Shown here: positions 13,180-25,049 of the stretch, in pieces | Numbering within the stretch: the stretch's first letter is position 1 | Layout of the letters: every line of letters begins with the position of its first letter | NCBI RefSeq assembly: GCF_043290135.1 | Contig: NC_134710.1 | Coordinates: 201,866,692-201,930,691, forward strand | From: Rhipicephalus microplus | Taxonomy: Eukaryota; Arthropoda; Arachnida; Ixodida; Ixodidae | Length of the DNA: 64,000 nucleotides | Reading direction: 5' to 3' | Position numbers and translations under genes: made by a program | Notes under the pieces: model-generated | Told to the model about the DNA's origin: nothing | Databases searched by the model: none | What the model saw: only the letters and a program-made list of their open reading frames with translations

Positions 13180-14224
13180 CAAAATGATTGGCTCAAAATA
13201 AGAAAACCAAGGCAACAAGCAGCGATTACACTAAAGCATGCAGTATACCTAAAAGCTTGCTTTGATAATAATAGCTATATTTGAGACAACGCTTGCTGAT
13301 CTTTCTGCACTACAAAAATTATACTAAAAACAAGGCGCATACCCTAAAAATTAGAAAAGCAAGCATGTACACTGCATAGGAAACCTTTGTCTAAAAACTG
13401 AAAAGATGGATGCCGACAATTGTGCGCAAATGGTTGTTCTGTTTGTTCTGTCATCACGTCAGTTTGAATTTACAGAAGCAGAAGCGACCAGTGCGTACTC
13501 GAAACACAAGTGAGTTGGCATGGCAAGTAGTGAATACAGTTCACACAATTTACTCACCGAGACAGAGCTTGAGAAGCATTGCTCGCTAGAGAAGGCTTTG
13601 CTGTAATAGAGACCCTGAGGCTGCTGAGTGTAAGGACGTCCGCTACAGGCAGCTTTTTTATCGCGGTGGCCCTGAAAGCTGGTTCCGCTCATCAAGGGAG
13701 AGAGAACTCTCTACAACTGGATATAATATAATTGATAACGAGCGATTTCTTTGTCACACCTGTGCACTCCTGCACTTATCGCTAACACATTATCAGTCTT
13801 GTGAATTGAACTCTCTGATCGTTTTCTTTTTCTTCTAGATTGCTTGCTTGCACAGCATCGAACGACATGAATCTGCAGGAACGGGAGTGTTGCGTGCTCG
13901 TTCGCGATAAGGTCGTACTAACACAATGCAAAAGCATGCTTGGTTCCTGCCTTACCACTTATGAATAGTGTGATGTTTTCCCGGAAGGTTCCGTTATCAG
14001 CCAACGCGACAAATAATCGTGCGAGCCTATGATAGCGCGGCAGTATGCTGAGTAAATGTATAATATTTAGCCAAATGTCAACGTTAAAAATGTTGAAGTG
14101 CAAATTGGTGAATAAATAAAAAGAGTAGGTAATAACATGTATAGCAGGAGCGCAGAGATCGGATTGAGCTAGCATGTTTGGGCCCTCTAATCTGTGCACC
14201 ACGGAAGGAAGAAACGAATAAACA

Positions 14225-14225
<1 letters not shown>
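13180..14225. other. No gene seen
   Basis: Non-repetitive sequence with several short frames (for example 13459-13695 and 13918-14202, minus) lacking motifs or splice support. Confidence 0.35.

Positions 14226-14288
<63 letters not shown>
14226..14288. repeat. (AAT)n, the 3' tail of LINE copy 2
   Basis: About 63 bp. On the minus strand it follows TTAATAAATGACTGAAAC, the end of the LINE, so it is the element's own tail. Confidence 0.8.
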
Positions 14289-15445
14289 GTTTCAGTCATT
14301 TATTAATACGCGAACAAACAACCATGAACTCCTTCGCAGGCGCAGCATGAATCAAAATTAAAAATCAACAACACAAAATACATTGAATCTTAAGAAAAAT
14401 ACACAAATAAAGAGAGCAAGAGCGCAAAGTAAAAACAACAATTGTAAAAAATACTAAATACAACAAGACAACACGAGATATTTTCGAGAAAACTTAAAAA
14501 TAATATTGCATATAAAAATTATATGGAGAGCGGGCTGACAGACGAATAGAAAATATTGTTCATATCACCATATTATGTTATGACTGAGCAAAACTACAAC
14601 GAAAACACTGGGTGTCGGTTGTGAAAAAGGTCAATGTCAAGAAAACTGACATCACAGACAGATTCTTTGTATTCTGTGAATAGTGTAGTGTTTCGAAGAT
14701 TATAGCGGGTACATAAAACGGTCCATTCTCTCTGGTTAACATACATGGAATTCGAATATTAGCACTATTAAGAAGTACACGGAAAATGATACAGTGAACC
14801 AGTTTTTAACGATCCAACAGCATCTCAACGTGATTTGTCATTTCTGGCGAAGCGATGGCTATAAATACTTATCATTTTTGTGTGGGCTCGTTCAGTGTTG
14901 TTACTGCTATAGATTTAGCAATGCCATTAGAAATCACAGACGCATAGTCAAGTTGAAGAAGACATATTGGTATATACAATTTATGGAAGGCTAGAGGCAA
15001 ACGGAATTCTCGAGATATTCTGAAAACTCATCAGCTACAACGAACGCTGCGCGTGGGAGCACGCTTAGGGAGAACTGAGAAGCTTAATGTGCTACCAAAA
15101 AGAACAACAAGACCACTTATCTCATCAACCTTAGATAACGTCACATGATTCGCACAGAAAGGGCGTTGCACGCTATATGTTTCACGAGTGGTGCTCATGA
15201 ATTCGGTTTTTGGGGTATTTAGAGATAGATCATCGGTGTTCCAGAATTTCGAAAAAACCCGAATCTGACTGCTGCAAGAGACAGTGGTTAACTAAATAAA
15301 TTTCCCTAAATAACTTGATAGCATCAGCATACAAGTGCAAAGAAAAATTACGAGAAGCAAAGAAACATCATTAACTTTAATTAAAAATGGGAGTGGGCCT
15401 GGTTCCGACCCTTGAATGACCCCACTAGTCACTTTGTACAAGGAA
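14289..15445 (-). pseudogene. LINE reverse transcriptase relic, copy 2
   Basis: On the minus strand it aligns with LINE copy 1: [18 protein letters not shown] (RT block, about 15380-15440), a PKTEFMS-like block, and a segment with TATGTCTTCTTCAACTTGA..GCATTGCTAAATCTA near-identical to copy 1 at about 8650-8710. It has numerous stops. The 3' end runs into (TTA)n at 14226-14288. Upstream it is cut off by an (AT)n array at 15449. Confidence 0.85.
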
Positions 15446-15448
15446 AAA

Positions 15449-16334
<886 letters not shown>

Positions 16335-16399
<65 letters not shown>

Positions 16400-16404
16400 T
16401 AATA
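16335..16404. repeat. (AAT)n microsatellite
   Basis: About 70 bp of AAT units. A 12-T run lies downstream at about 16470. Confidence 0.95.
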
Positions 16405-19010
16405 AACGAGGATGATAAAAAGAATACGAAGGAAAGACATGTACATATTCACGAACCATCTAAGCAGTTTTTTTTTTTTTTGAAGGGTATTGAAGTCCAC
16501 GAATGCCTTCACGCTAACTTGTGCTGCCCCTCATAATTTGAAAAGAGTATGGGAAGAGATTCTTCTGAAGCTGACAGAGCTTGGTTGGGACGACCCCTTA
16601 TAGCTGCGCACATTGTTTTCTCAAAACGGTATCACATGAGTTGCTCGCTCACATCCTACTAAAGCCTAAGCTTGAAATGTATGCAATATTGATGTGCGTT
16701 TGATCCTAAAATTTTGCAGGCATGTCAAAAACATGAAGCTGTCATATTTTTCTTCCGTACAGATTTTTAAATATTCAGCATTAGTCGAACGTTTGTTTTA
16801 TCTATGAACATGTTACATGAAATCTTAAACGTAGAAAGAAAAGACGAGGTGGGAGAAGGGGGCACTCGAGAGTTCAGTGGCTTTTTCTGCGCAACTGTAA
16901 TCTTTCGCGCATGATTATAAGACACAATGAACTTCATTCTTCGTCAGGTCAACTGTACTGGGTAACAAAATAATAATGGCGATACCCGGCCATAACAAAC
17001 ATGAAGCTACTGACTGTAAAATAAAAAAACAGAAATATTTCTTGCAGCACATTCTCCTGAATTAAAGACTCATAAAAATTGCATAAAATGTGTGCCTCAT
17101 GCAAGAACCAGACTTAGAAGCTCAAACGAGTGAAGTACACGTCAAAATTCATCAAGGTCATTGCCGTCAATGGGTACAAAAGTAATATTACACAACTTGT
17201 AAAATCTGTCATTGATAATCGCACATGTGTCATTAATAAAATATTGCGCGACAAGTTTCTGGTGGCAGTTCTGCAAGATTCACTGTTTATTTACTTAGTA
17301 ACGCATCTGACAATCCCGGCTCTTCTGACTTATTTCTCACTCCTAACTTTATCACTTTTCGTTTAGGCTCACTTTTCCCCATTTTAAAAGCACGCAAAAT
17401 GCACACGCAAACGCACAAGTCGGTGAAAGATTGTTGATACAGCAAAAAATAAATCATAAGCTCTAGAGAGACGTTTCCCGGGGTCACACGTTAAGCCGCA
17501 GAAGTAATAGAAGTCGGTCAATAAAAGTTGCAACACTAAGTAATGAAAGTTACAAAAATCCTAAAGCCATCAGCACTTGTAGTGCAAAATAGATTTGCGG
17601 AAACGCAGAACCACTGTGCAGTTTACTGTGTACATGCATTTCATGTTATCGCTTGATTCGCCCTCGCACTGTGAATTTCTAGCGTCCTGATTATTTCAAT
17701 TAATAGAGCGACAACCCTAAAAAGGCATTGGTCCAGTGTTCGGTTCCGGGACCAGGACAAACTTAACATTAGAAACTGTTATGAGATCTTAACATTGTTA
17801 GGTTTTGGCTCTGTAGTTGTCTGCCGCCGGTGTTTGTCATCGCAATCGCGCCAAACAAAAGAAAAAAAGTCAGTTTCGGCATAATGGGGACGCAATAATT
17901 GCGATAGCAAGAAATTTGATTATCACTGAACGAGCACTGACTCGATACTTTCAGCCCACCGCCACAGCACAAAGAAGGACGCTCGCAAACGCATGCATAG
18001 GTATACACGGGAAAAGTGTGAACTAACAACCATCGTAGCTGTTACGCGTTTGTATCTGAGGAACGCACTGAAAATCTAGTCAATGCAGAAGCCAGCGCAG
18101 TTTCATTGTTCTCTTTATTTTATTTCTTCGAAATGCGGCACGTAACTTCGTTCTTTGCTTCTCCTGCCACGTGGTGGCGTCTTAGGCATTGCGTGCCCCG
18201 TGTTTTTTTTTTTTTTTCTTGTCTACATCATTAGTGGAATAGAAGGGAACCACTTTTTTTTTTTGCGCGTCTCAAGGAAATATTTCAATTTGATAGAAGA
18301 TGTCACAGAGTTGGTGATAGAAAATACGCTGAAGCTGTTCCGAAATTTTTGTACCTCGAGCGCTAAATGGTGCATATGAATAGCTTGTCATTATATCCAC
18401 TAAACATGAATGACAAGTGACTTTGTTACCTAGCACAGCAGGCTGCTGAACGAGTTGTCACTGGTTTGAGTCCCCTGTATGTTGCTTTGGTGTTTTCTCT
18501 CTGCTGATTTATTTTACATTATGCTTTTTTCACATATATCAGTGCATATACATATCCGAGGCATGATCACGACGGCGAAAATCAGCCGAGTGTTCATATT
18601 ACTGCTGTCGCTATAAAAATGAAATGAAAAAAATATTAAAGATAGAATAGGATAACAATCTTGGCCCTCTCCATCGCAGCTAGCCCAGCATTTTCCCACA
18701 GAGCCATATCATACCAGTGCTTAAAACTCCTTCGCAAAAGTCCTATACAGGCTTTATGTTAGGAAGGAACGACGTTAACAAATTATCGCAGTGCAACACG
18801 AAAAAAACACAGCTACATCTTGAGATAGCGATAACAATGTGTTCTCAACAGCTGAACTGCAATATCATCGTCTTAATTCTCGAGTAGCCCACTATATGGT
18901 GTCCGCTCAATCTACCCATTGTCGTTCTCGTCCACATGCACACGTGCGTCATTTGTTTCCCTCTCAGAGAGCGTCGGCCTGATGCTAAATCACTAATGCA
19001 GTTTTTTTAA
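16405..19010. other. No gene seen
   Basis: About 2.6 kb of mostly AT-rich DNA. A weak tRNA-like B box GGTTTGAGTCCC at about 18463 hints at an old SINE. Frames up to 86 residues have no motif. Confidence 0.35.
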
Positions 19011-19029
19011 AAGAAAAGTCTCGCGAAAT

Positions 19030-19875
19030 CATTCGCTGGCATAAGGCTTCATGCACACTACGTGAACGAATGCAGGATGGTGCTCGCTACACCTCGTACT
19101 ATACGAACTCTTGCAAACGACTTCATAAGTGACATCACTCAGTTTGCGCAGCACTAGGTATTGTCCAAAGTATCTTCTTAAGAGCTTTTCGGAAAGTCCT
19201 CATTTTCGTACGGGCGTCTAAACCCATACTTTGTCACCAGTTTGGTAGACGACTGTTCTGCGGTGAGCATTGTAGCGGCCGGCATCGTACTCTTGCTGCT
19301 GGCGGATCCGTAAACGTGCAGGTTGCCTAGTTTTTTCCGCGCGTTCCGTAAACGTGTCGGCGTCAGGGTCGATGTCGTCAGCTTCGTGCGCTAACATCGC
19401 ATCTAACATCGTTCATACTTCCCGTTCATTAACGAGGTTGAACGGAGTTATGCGCGTCGTTTCTTGTTTGGCCTTGTTGTACGTACGCAAACGTTATGTA
19501 AGGCAAGATTTCATCCAAATTTTTCTGTGTAACGCCTACGTACATCGAAAGCATGTCTTCAACGATTTCTTTTTACGCTCTGTCAGCCCGTTCGTTTTTG
19601 GGAGGTAGGGGGTGGTCTTACGATGCGTTGTCCCACTCAGCATCAGGATGTGACCCGAAACAGCTTCCGTAAATGGGGTTCCTTTGTCTGTGATCACAAC
19701 GGTTGGTGCATCTTGCCTCAGTTCGATATTCTCAATGAAAAATCTTGCCACCTCTGTTGCTTTACCTCTCTGGATAACATTTGTCTTGGCATAACGGGTC
19801 ATATAATCCGTCGCGACGATAACCCAGCGGTTCCTCCAAGTAGAAGTAGGAAGTGGGCCCAAATTGTCTATGCCG
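19030..19875 (-). pseudogene. Ty3/gypsy integrase fragment
   Basis: The minus frame at 19536-19862 reads GPLPTSTWRNRWVIVATDYM, later VVITDKGTPF and TNGLTE. The two Asp and the Glu form the integrase D,D(35)E signature, with exactly 35 residues between the second Asp and the Glu. A second frame (19218-19409) continues with MLDAMLAHEADD..QQQEYDAGRYN..GDKVWV, the region after the catalytic core, and the broken sequence below 19218 still reads LSEKLLRRYFGQY. Frameshifts and stops separate these parts. Gag, protease and RT are absent. The strand is opposite to the LTR element at 20567. Confidence 0.88.
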
Positions 19876-19879
19876 ATCA

Positions 19880-20560
19880 GAAGAATAAAATCACAACCAA
19901 GCGTAATACAATGCGAATTGGGTAATCAGACGTCACGCAAGGGTAATTTCAAAGTGGTTCATTAGGGTGAGAGAGGGGGGCTGCGTGGCTTGCGCAACAA
20001 CTGTGAACATTTAGGGCGCGGTGGTGAGCGTTGACGTGCGTGAGCATAAGTAGGAGCAGGCAGGGATCCCTTCAGGAGTGGTGGGAAGATTGATTGCAGT
20101 GTCTTCTCCTTATTAGGACAATGTAAGGGGCAGACTGGGAGCCCCCACCTCCTCTCAGGTGACAGCAAGGGCACCCCCCCCCCCTCCTCTAATCTCCACG
20201 CATGCATATGGGCGTTAGCGCTATGTCCGCACACATCAGCGAACAGCTCGTGTACCATTCTGCGCTTTGCGATCTTTTGCTTAGTGCTGTGTCACCGCTG
20301 ATGCGAGAAACAGCATGAAAGAAACCTCTCTTTGGAGCGACCGTATTTCCATACATTATACGGGTTTTGTAGTTGTGCGACATTGGATCAGAGGGAGTTA
20401 ACTGCTGGCCATAATTACTTCGTGTAAAATTACGACATGTTGCTATCGCATTCACACTATTTTGTAATTTCGGGGGCACATATTTTTTTTTCGAAATTCA
20501 AGAGACAAATTTCTCTACCACACCTATTGAACTCACCAACTGAAAGCGAGCGAGTACCAA
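19880..20560. other. Unclassified, no gene seen
   Basis: Contains a C/G-rich part at 19960-20200 and minus frames of about 96-98 residues without a recognised domain. Possibly old repeat sequence; no second copy in this window. Confidence 0.3.
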
Positions 20561-20566
20561 AGGGTA

Positions 20567-20728
20567 TGTAGTGCCATCATCACCATCGTCATTTTTTCCA
20601 TCACCGCGCCGCGTCTCTCGCGCAGCTGGCGCGAGCTCGAGCTGCGCGAGAATTAGAACGAGCTTCTGGCCTGGCGGTTTGGACGCTGGTAGTCGACGTC
20701 TCACGTCTCTCCTTCTCTCGTCGCTACA
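20567..20728 (+). repeat. 5' LTR (internally deleted)
   Basis: Nearly identical to the 3' LTR over its whole length (about three differences by eye) but lacking 67 bp between two CGACGT copies. The missing part contains AATAAAG, the likely polyadenylation signal. Confidence 0.88.
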
Positions 20729-20740
20729 TTGGTGACCCGG
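20729..20740 (+). other. Primer-binding site
   Basis: TTGGTGACCCGG directly after the LTR end; TGG matches the complement of a tRNA CCA tail. The particular tRNA was not identified. Confidence 0.75.
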
Positions 20741-20772
20741 AGAACACGCCCTTCGCCGGACGGCCCGCTGCC

Positions 20773-22164
20773 ATGTTCCCGCAACTCTGCCCGCCAGTGC
20801 CGCCGTTCCAATCGACCTACCCAAAGGTATGGTTTATGCAGCTCGACGCCGTTCTTGCGGTGAATGGCGTCACGGACCAGCCGCTGATGCACGCCATTCT
20901 TCAAGACGCCCTTCCGGTAGAGTTGCGTCATCTCTCTGGCACTTCAACCTCCAGCCAGCAGCCTTACGATGACCTCTGCTCGGCGGTGCTTGCCAGACAT
21001 GGCCTCACCTACCACCCGCTGCCGTTCACCCGCGACTTACAGGTTTCGTCCGCGTCGCAGCGTGCGGTACCCTCCGGCCCAAAAGTCTTCACTGACCAGG
21101 ACCTAGCTTCCCCGACAACGTCTCCCTCCGCCTTGGATCCGGCCGCTGGCGCGGTGAGTCTCGCACCCGGTCACAGATCCGACGAGGTTCTTGAGGTCGT
21201 TCCTGCTGCCGACGACCTCTCCACCACGGGGTGCGTTTTTTCGAGGTCCGCGGCCGATGGTACTTCTGGCATGCTTGCTACCTCCATGTTTTCCATGAGA
21301 GCGACGGCACGCGACACCGTGGCCCCACCGGAGTCCATGACGACCACCTTGCCGCCCGCATCGAAGTCTGGCACAGGTGACCTTTCACCCGTTATTGACC
21401 TCCCGACTTCCTCTCGTCTGGCCACTAGAGACGCGTGTCCCACGTACGAACTGCCTACACCATCTGTCGAGCCAACTGAACTGTCTCCGACCCCTGTCGA
21501 GCCAACTGAAGTGCCTACGACATCTGTGGAGCCAACTCAACTGCTTACGACATCTGTTGAGCCAACTGAGCTGCCTACGACGTCTGACCAGCCAACTGAA
21601 CTGTCTATCACGTCTGTCAAGTCAACCGACCTAACTACAACCACTGTGGAGCCAACTGAAAGCATGGGAACAAGCACTGCCACCAGTCCACCAGCGTCGA
21701 ATACCTCGACAGTGACTGAGGCGACAACTGAACCCGTCTTTCCTGCACAGCCTCCCATGACGCCATTTCCCGTGGTCCGCGTATTCGGCACGGCGACGAA
21801 CGAGTCGCAGCCGCTGCCTGCAGACGGCGTGTGTGACTACACCTTCTACGACGGCCTCTACGACACGAGCCCGTTTGACACGCTTTACAGCCCGCACTTT
21901 AGTGCACCAGTTGAGCACGTTCTCAGTCACGCGTCGCTTCACAGCGTCACTGAGTACGGCCTCTCTTTCGCCTACAGAAACGCATCACAAGTGGCGCGAG
22001 ACCTCGAAATTCCAGAGGTGCTTTCCACGATTGAATACCTCTGGGACCGAGCCATCCGCCATTACGGATTTCTTTCCATCGAGCGCTTACTTCTTCGTCC
22101 ACTGCGCAACTCTCAGTGTCGCCCACCAGAGACCCACTGGTTCCCGATGGTCACTACACGTTGA
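20773..22164 (+). CDS. Gag-like protein of the LTR element, with a VEPTE-repeat region
   Basis: A 463-codon intact frame starting 44 bases after the 5' LTR. Residues 1-80 (PPFQSTYPKVWFMQLDAV, then LPVELRHL and PYDDLCSAVLARHG) match the capsid N-terminal pattern of arthropod Ty3/gypsy Gag (WF.Q.EA, PYD.L..A...R). Residues about 85-230 are Ser/Pro/Thr-rich. Residues about 231-300 hold about seven decamers of the form VEPTELPTTS. The last 150 residues include DGVCDYTFYDGLYDTSPFD and a predicted helix NASQVARDLEIPEVLSTIEY. I see no CCHC knuckle, no D(S/T)G protease and no RT motif. It probably makes or joins Gag particles of a partner element. Codon use is GC-rich compared with the AT-rich surroundings. 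Confidence 0.8.
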   Translation: MFPQLCPPVPPFQSTYPKVWFMQLDAVLAVNGVTDQPLMHAILQDALPVELRHLSGTSTSSQQPYDDLCSAVLARHGLTYHPLPFTRDLQVSSASQRAVPSGPKVFTDQDLASPTTSPSALDPAAGAVSLAPGHRSDEVLEVVPAADDLSTTGCVFSRSAADGTSGMLATSMFSMRATARDTVAPPESMTTTLPPASKSGTGDLSPVIDLPTSSRLATRDACPTYELPTPSVEPTELSPTPVEPTEVPTTSVEPTQLLTTSVEPTELPTTSDQPTELSITSVKSTDLTTTTVEPTESMGTSTATSPPASNTSTVTEATTEPVFPAQPPMTPFPVVRVFGTATNESQPLPADGVCDYTFYDGLYDTSPFDTLYSPHFSAPVEHVLSHASLHSVTEYGLSFAYRNASQVARDLEIPEVLSTIEYLWDRAIRHYGFLSIERLLLRPLRNSQCRPPETHWFPMVTTR

Positions 22165-22269
22165 CAAACTGGACTTGCCAAAGGAACACTTTATGGACTG
22201 CCGTTCATGTACATAGCATTTGTCGCCCTCTTTCTTTTTTTCATATGCGTTCAAATCGCGCAAAGCGCT

Positions 22270-22280
22270 AGGGGGGGAGC
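22270..22280 (+). other. Polypurine tract
   Basis: AGGGGGGGAGC two bases before the 3' LTR; primes plus-strand synthesis in LTR elements. Confidence 0.7.
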
Positions 22281-22282
22281 CC

Positions 22283-22511
22283 TGTAGTGCCATCATCACC
22301 ATCGTCATTTTTTCCATCACCGCGCCGCGTCTCTCGCGCAGCTGGCGCGAGCTCGAGCTGCGCGAGAATTAGAACGAGCTTCTGGCCTGGCGGTTTGAAC
22401 GCTGGTAGTCGACGTGGCTCCTCTTCAGGCGTGCAATAAAGTGGCGAGATCGGCCCGGCCCCATCGGCCGCCTTCGACGTCATCTCACGTCTCTCTTCTC
22501 TCGCCGCTACA
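22283..22511 (+). repeat. 3' LTR (full length)
   Basis: 229 bp, TGTAGTGCC to CGCTACA, with GCAATAAAGTGG as a probable polyadenylation signal at about 22433. Confidence 0.88.
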
Positions 22512-22655
22512 GGTATGAGCAGGTGTGAGTATGAACTTGAGTGAACACCTGCCTTTTGGTGTCAGCAGGCGTGAGTATGGACAGAATGAGTCACTATGAG
22601 TGAAAAATGGCGTGAGTGTGGACGTGATAGAGTGTGTATGAGTCTGAATAGATGA

Positions 22656-22896
22656 TTGATTGATATGTGGGGTTTAACGTCCCAAAACCACTATATGATT
22701 ATGAGAGACGCCGTAGTGGAGGGCTCCGGAAATTTAGACCACCTGGGGTTCTTTAACGTGCACCCAAATCTGAGCACACGGGCCTACAACATTTCCGCCT
22801 CCATCGGGAATGCAGCCGCCGCAGCCGGGATTCGAACCCGCGCCCTGCGGGTCAGCAGCCGAGTACCTTAGCCACTAGACCACCGCGGCGGGGCGC
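22656..22896 (-). mobile_element. Ruka-like SINE, full length
   Basis: Minus-strand order: tRNA-like head with A box TGGTCTAGTGG (22872-22882) and perfect B box GGTTCGAATCC (22828-22838), body, and TGATTGATTGA tail. It is flanked by a perfect 16-bp target duplication GAGTCTGAATAGATGA (22640-22655 and 22897-22912). It is almost identical to the copy at 30266-30504 (one difference seen), so both are young. Transcription by RNA polymerase III from the internal A/B boxes is expected. It is non-coding; frames across it are artefacts. The match to tick Ruka is from memory of the family. Confidence 0.93.
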
Positions 22897-23080
22897 GAGT
22901 CTGAATAGATGAGTAAGAGCGTAAGTGCTGCCAGTGTGTGGGGGTGTGAGTGTGAACTTGAGCTAGTAGGAATGTGGGTGGCACGTGAGTATAAACGCGG
23001 CCGACTATTGATGACTTCGAGTAGGCGTGACGAAACGTGAGAGAATATAAGAATGCCGACTTGGCTTGTTGGTTAACATA

Positions 23081-23198
23081 TTTGAGGTTTAAGGTGCGAA
23101 TACGACATGGACGAAAATAAGGCACACACACACATGGGGCGCTCCGTGTGTGTGTACCTTATCTTCGTCCATGTCGTATTCGCGCCTCAAATCTCAAA
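23081..23198. repeat. Fold-back inverted repeat
   Basis: Arms of about 55 bp (TGCGAATACGACATGGACGA and its complement) with (CA)n/(TG)n at the inner ends. Very short loop, so a strong hairpin. Confidence 0.8.
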
Positions 23199-23580
23199 TG
23201 CGAGAGAATACTTAAAAGTGTGAGTGGGTGTTAGTATAAACTGCAACGAGTACCCATGTGCTTGAGTGGATAAGGGTGAACCTGAGTGAGTCCCTGTGAG
23301 CGTCAGTGGGCGTGAGTACGCGAGTATTATATTGAGTGCCTATGAGTGTGAGAACGCATGAGTATAACAGGAGTGAGTGCATATGCTAGTTTGAGCATAC
23401 GTCAGCATAAAAGTGAGTGATTATCTATGTGTGTAAGTAGTCGTGAGTATGAACGCTAGTGAATGATTATTAGTTTGAGTAATCGTCACTGTGGACGCGT
23501 GTGAGCACTCGTCAAGCATAGCGGGTGTGAGTACGTAGTACATTATGCAGTACTTGTGAGTTGAGTAGATGTCTGTGAAC

Positions 23581-24240
23581 TTTATTGACCAGCTGTTATT
23601 TTGACCTTGCGCTAGGTATGCCGCCCATGATCATATCTTCTTGATATAGACTTTCGCGTCCTTAACACCCGTTTGATCGCTGATGTGCTATGCTCTCTTC
23701 TTGTGCCTTGGGGTTACAGCTATCATATTCCCTTTTTTTGCTTGCAGCATCCTCCTGAATTTAAGGTGAACGTCATTTTGATTACTACAGGTTTTTCACC
23801 GTAGGTAAGTTCAAATAAGATGCAGCTGTTATACGTATGTCTCCCGCTTGAAGGATGCTGACAGTCTATGATTTTTGATATGATGATGCTTGCCGAATGT
23901 GCTACACCCCATTCTTATTCCTATAGTTATTTCAATTTCGTGGTTCAGCTTCGCAGTTACTACTTGATCAAAGTAGACGTACTTTTTTACAACTTCAGGT
24001 ACAGTAATACATATCTCGAAGCTCTATGTTCTTCCGAGGTTGTTGGAACTAACTTTCGTTTTCTGCAGATTAATTTCTCACATTCTAAGAGAAAGAAAGT
24101 GGGCGAAGGGGAGACAAAAAGTCAGGGGGGCAGCTGAGAACAGGCAGTCAATTGCGGCTCTAATATGGCAGCAGCAAGCACAGGACCAAGCTGAATGGCG
24201 GAACAGGGGAGAGGCTTTTGTCCTTCAGTGAGCGTAGTGA
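23581..24240. other. Non-satellite insert in the minisatellite
   Basis: About 0.66 kb without the GTGAGT units. Short frames only (23868-24137). It may be an old insertion; class unknown. Confidence 0.35.
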
Positions 24241-25045
24241 GAATGATCATGATGATGATGAGTAGAGGTGAGTATAAAAGTGAGCGAGAGCGTATGAGTG
24301 TTAGCAGGCGTAGGTATGAACGTTAGTGAGTTCTTACGTGTTTGAGTAGGTGTGAGTGTGCAGGTGAGTGAGTGTCTACGATCTCGAGTAGTCGTGAGTG
24401 TGAACGTGAGTTTCTTACTATGGCTTTGAGTAGTCGTCAGTATGAACGTGAATGAGGAACAATGATGGTGGGTAGGTATGAGTATGAACGTGAGTGAGTC
24501 CCTGTGCCTGTGAGTAGGCATGAGCATGAACGTTAGTAAGTGTTTATGGGTGGGAATAGTCGTGAGTATGAATGTTAGTGACTAGTCATTTGTGTGAGTA
24601 GTCGTGAGTATGAACGCGAGTGAGGGCCTATGGGTGTTAGTTGGCGTAAGTACGAATGTGAGTGAGTGCCTGTCAGTGTAAGTGGGCGTGAGTATGAAGT
24701 GAGTGAGTGCTTATGGGTAGGCGTAGTCGTGAATATGAACGTGAGTGAGTACTCATGAGTGTGAGGTGGCATGAGTGGGAACATTAGTGAGTGCCTACCA
24801 TCTTCAGTAGGCGTCAATGTGAACGTGAGTAACTATTATTATGAGTAGCCGTGAGTATGAACGCGAATAAGGACCTATGAGTGTGAGTAGACGTGAGTAT
24901 TAACGTGAATGATTACTCATGAGTGTGAGTAGTCGTGAGTATGAACTTGAGTGAGGGCCTACGAGTGTGAGTATATGTGCGTGAGTGTGAAGGCTGAAGA
25001 AATTGTCGTGAGTGAGTAGGAGTGAGTAGTCTCTCAAAATGTCGA
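24241..25045 (+). repeat. GTGAGTATGAA minisatellite, right block
   Basis: Continuous degenerate 36-40-bp units such as GAGTAGTCGTGAGTATGAAC. The minus-strand frames full of THTHKHSLTF-like repeats are products of the repeat and not proteins. Confidence 0.85.
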
Positions 25046-25049
25046 CCTA

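Larger units (their letters stand above)
20567..22511 (+). mobile_element. Non-autonomous LTR retrotransposon with a gag-like ORF only
   Basis: Full layout: 5' LTR 20567-20728, primer-binding site TTGGTGACCCGG at 20729-20740, ORF 20773-22164, polypurine tract AGGGGGGGAGC at 22270-22280, 3' LTR 22283-22511. The LTRs begin TGTAGTGCC and end CGCTACA. Four bases, GGTA, flank both sides (20563-20566 and 22512-22515) as a target-site duplication. There is no protease, RT or integrase between the LTRs. It must have been mobilised by an autonomous Ty3/gypsy-like partner; this is the TR-GAG type of organisation. Confidence 0.88.
22512..23580 (+). repeat. GTGAGTATGAA minisatellite, left block
   Basis: Degenerate units of roughly 40 bp built from GAGTATGAACGTGAGTGAGT, GCCTATGAGTGTGAGTAGGC and similar words. 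It is interrupted by a Ruka SINE (22656-22896) and by a fold-back repeat (23081-23198). Confidence 0.8.

Noticed and set aside
21171..21942. Minus-strand frames of 84-103 residues inside the gag region
   Set aside because: Shadows of the 463-codon plus frame; they reflect its GC-rich codon pattern.
22656..22871. 71-residue frame repeated at 30249-30482
   Set aside because: Identical because both are Ruka SINE copies; SINEs are non-coding.
22512..25045. CRISPR-like array or tandem coding repeat
   Set aside because: Units are degenerate and contiguous without spacers, and the host is a eukaryote.
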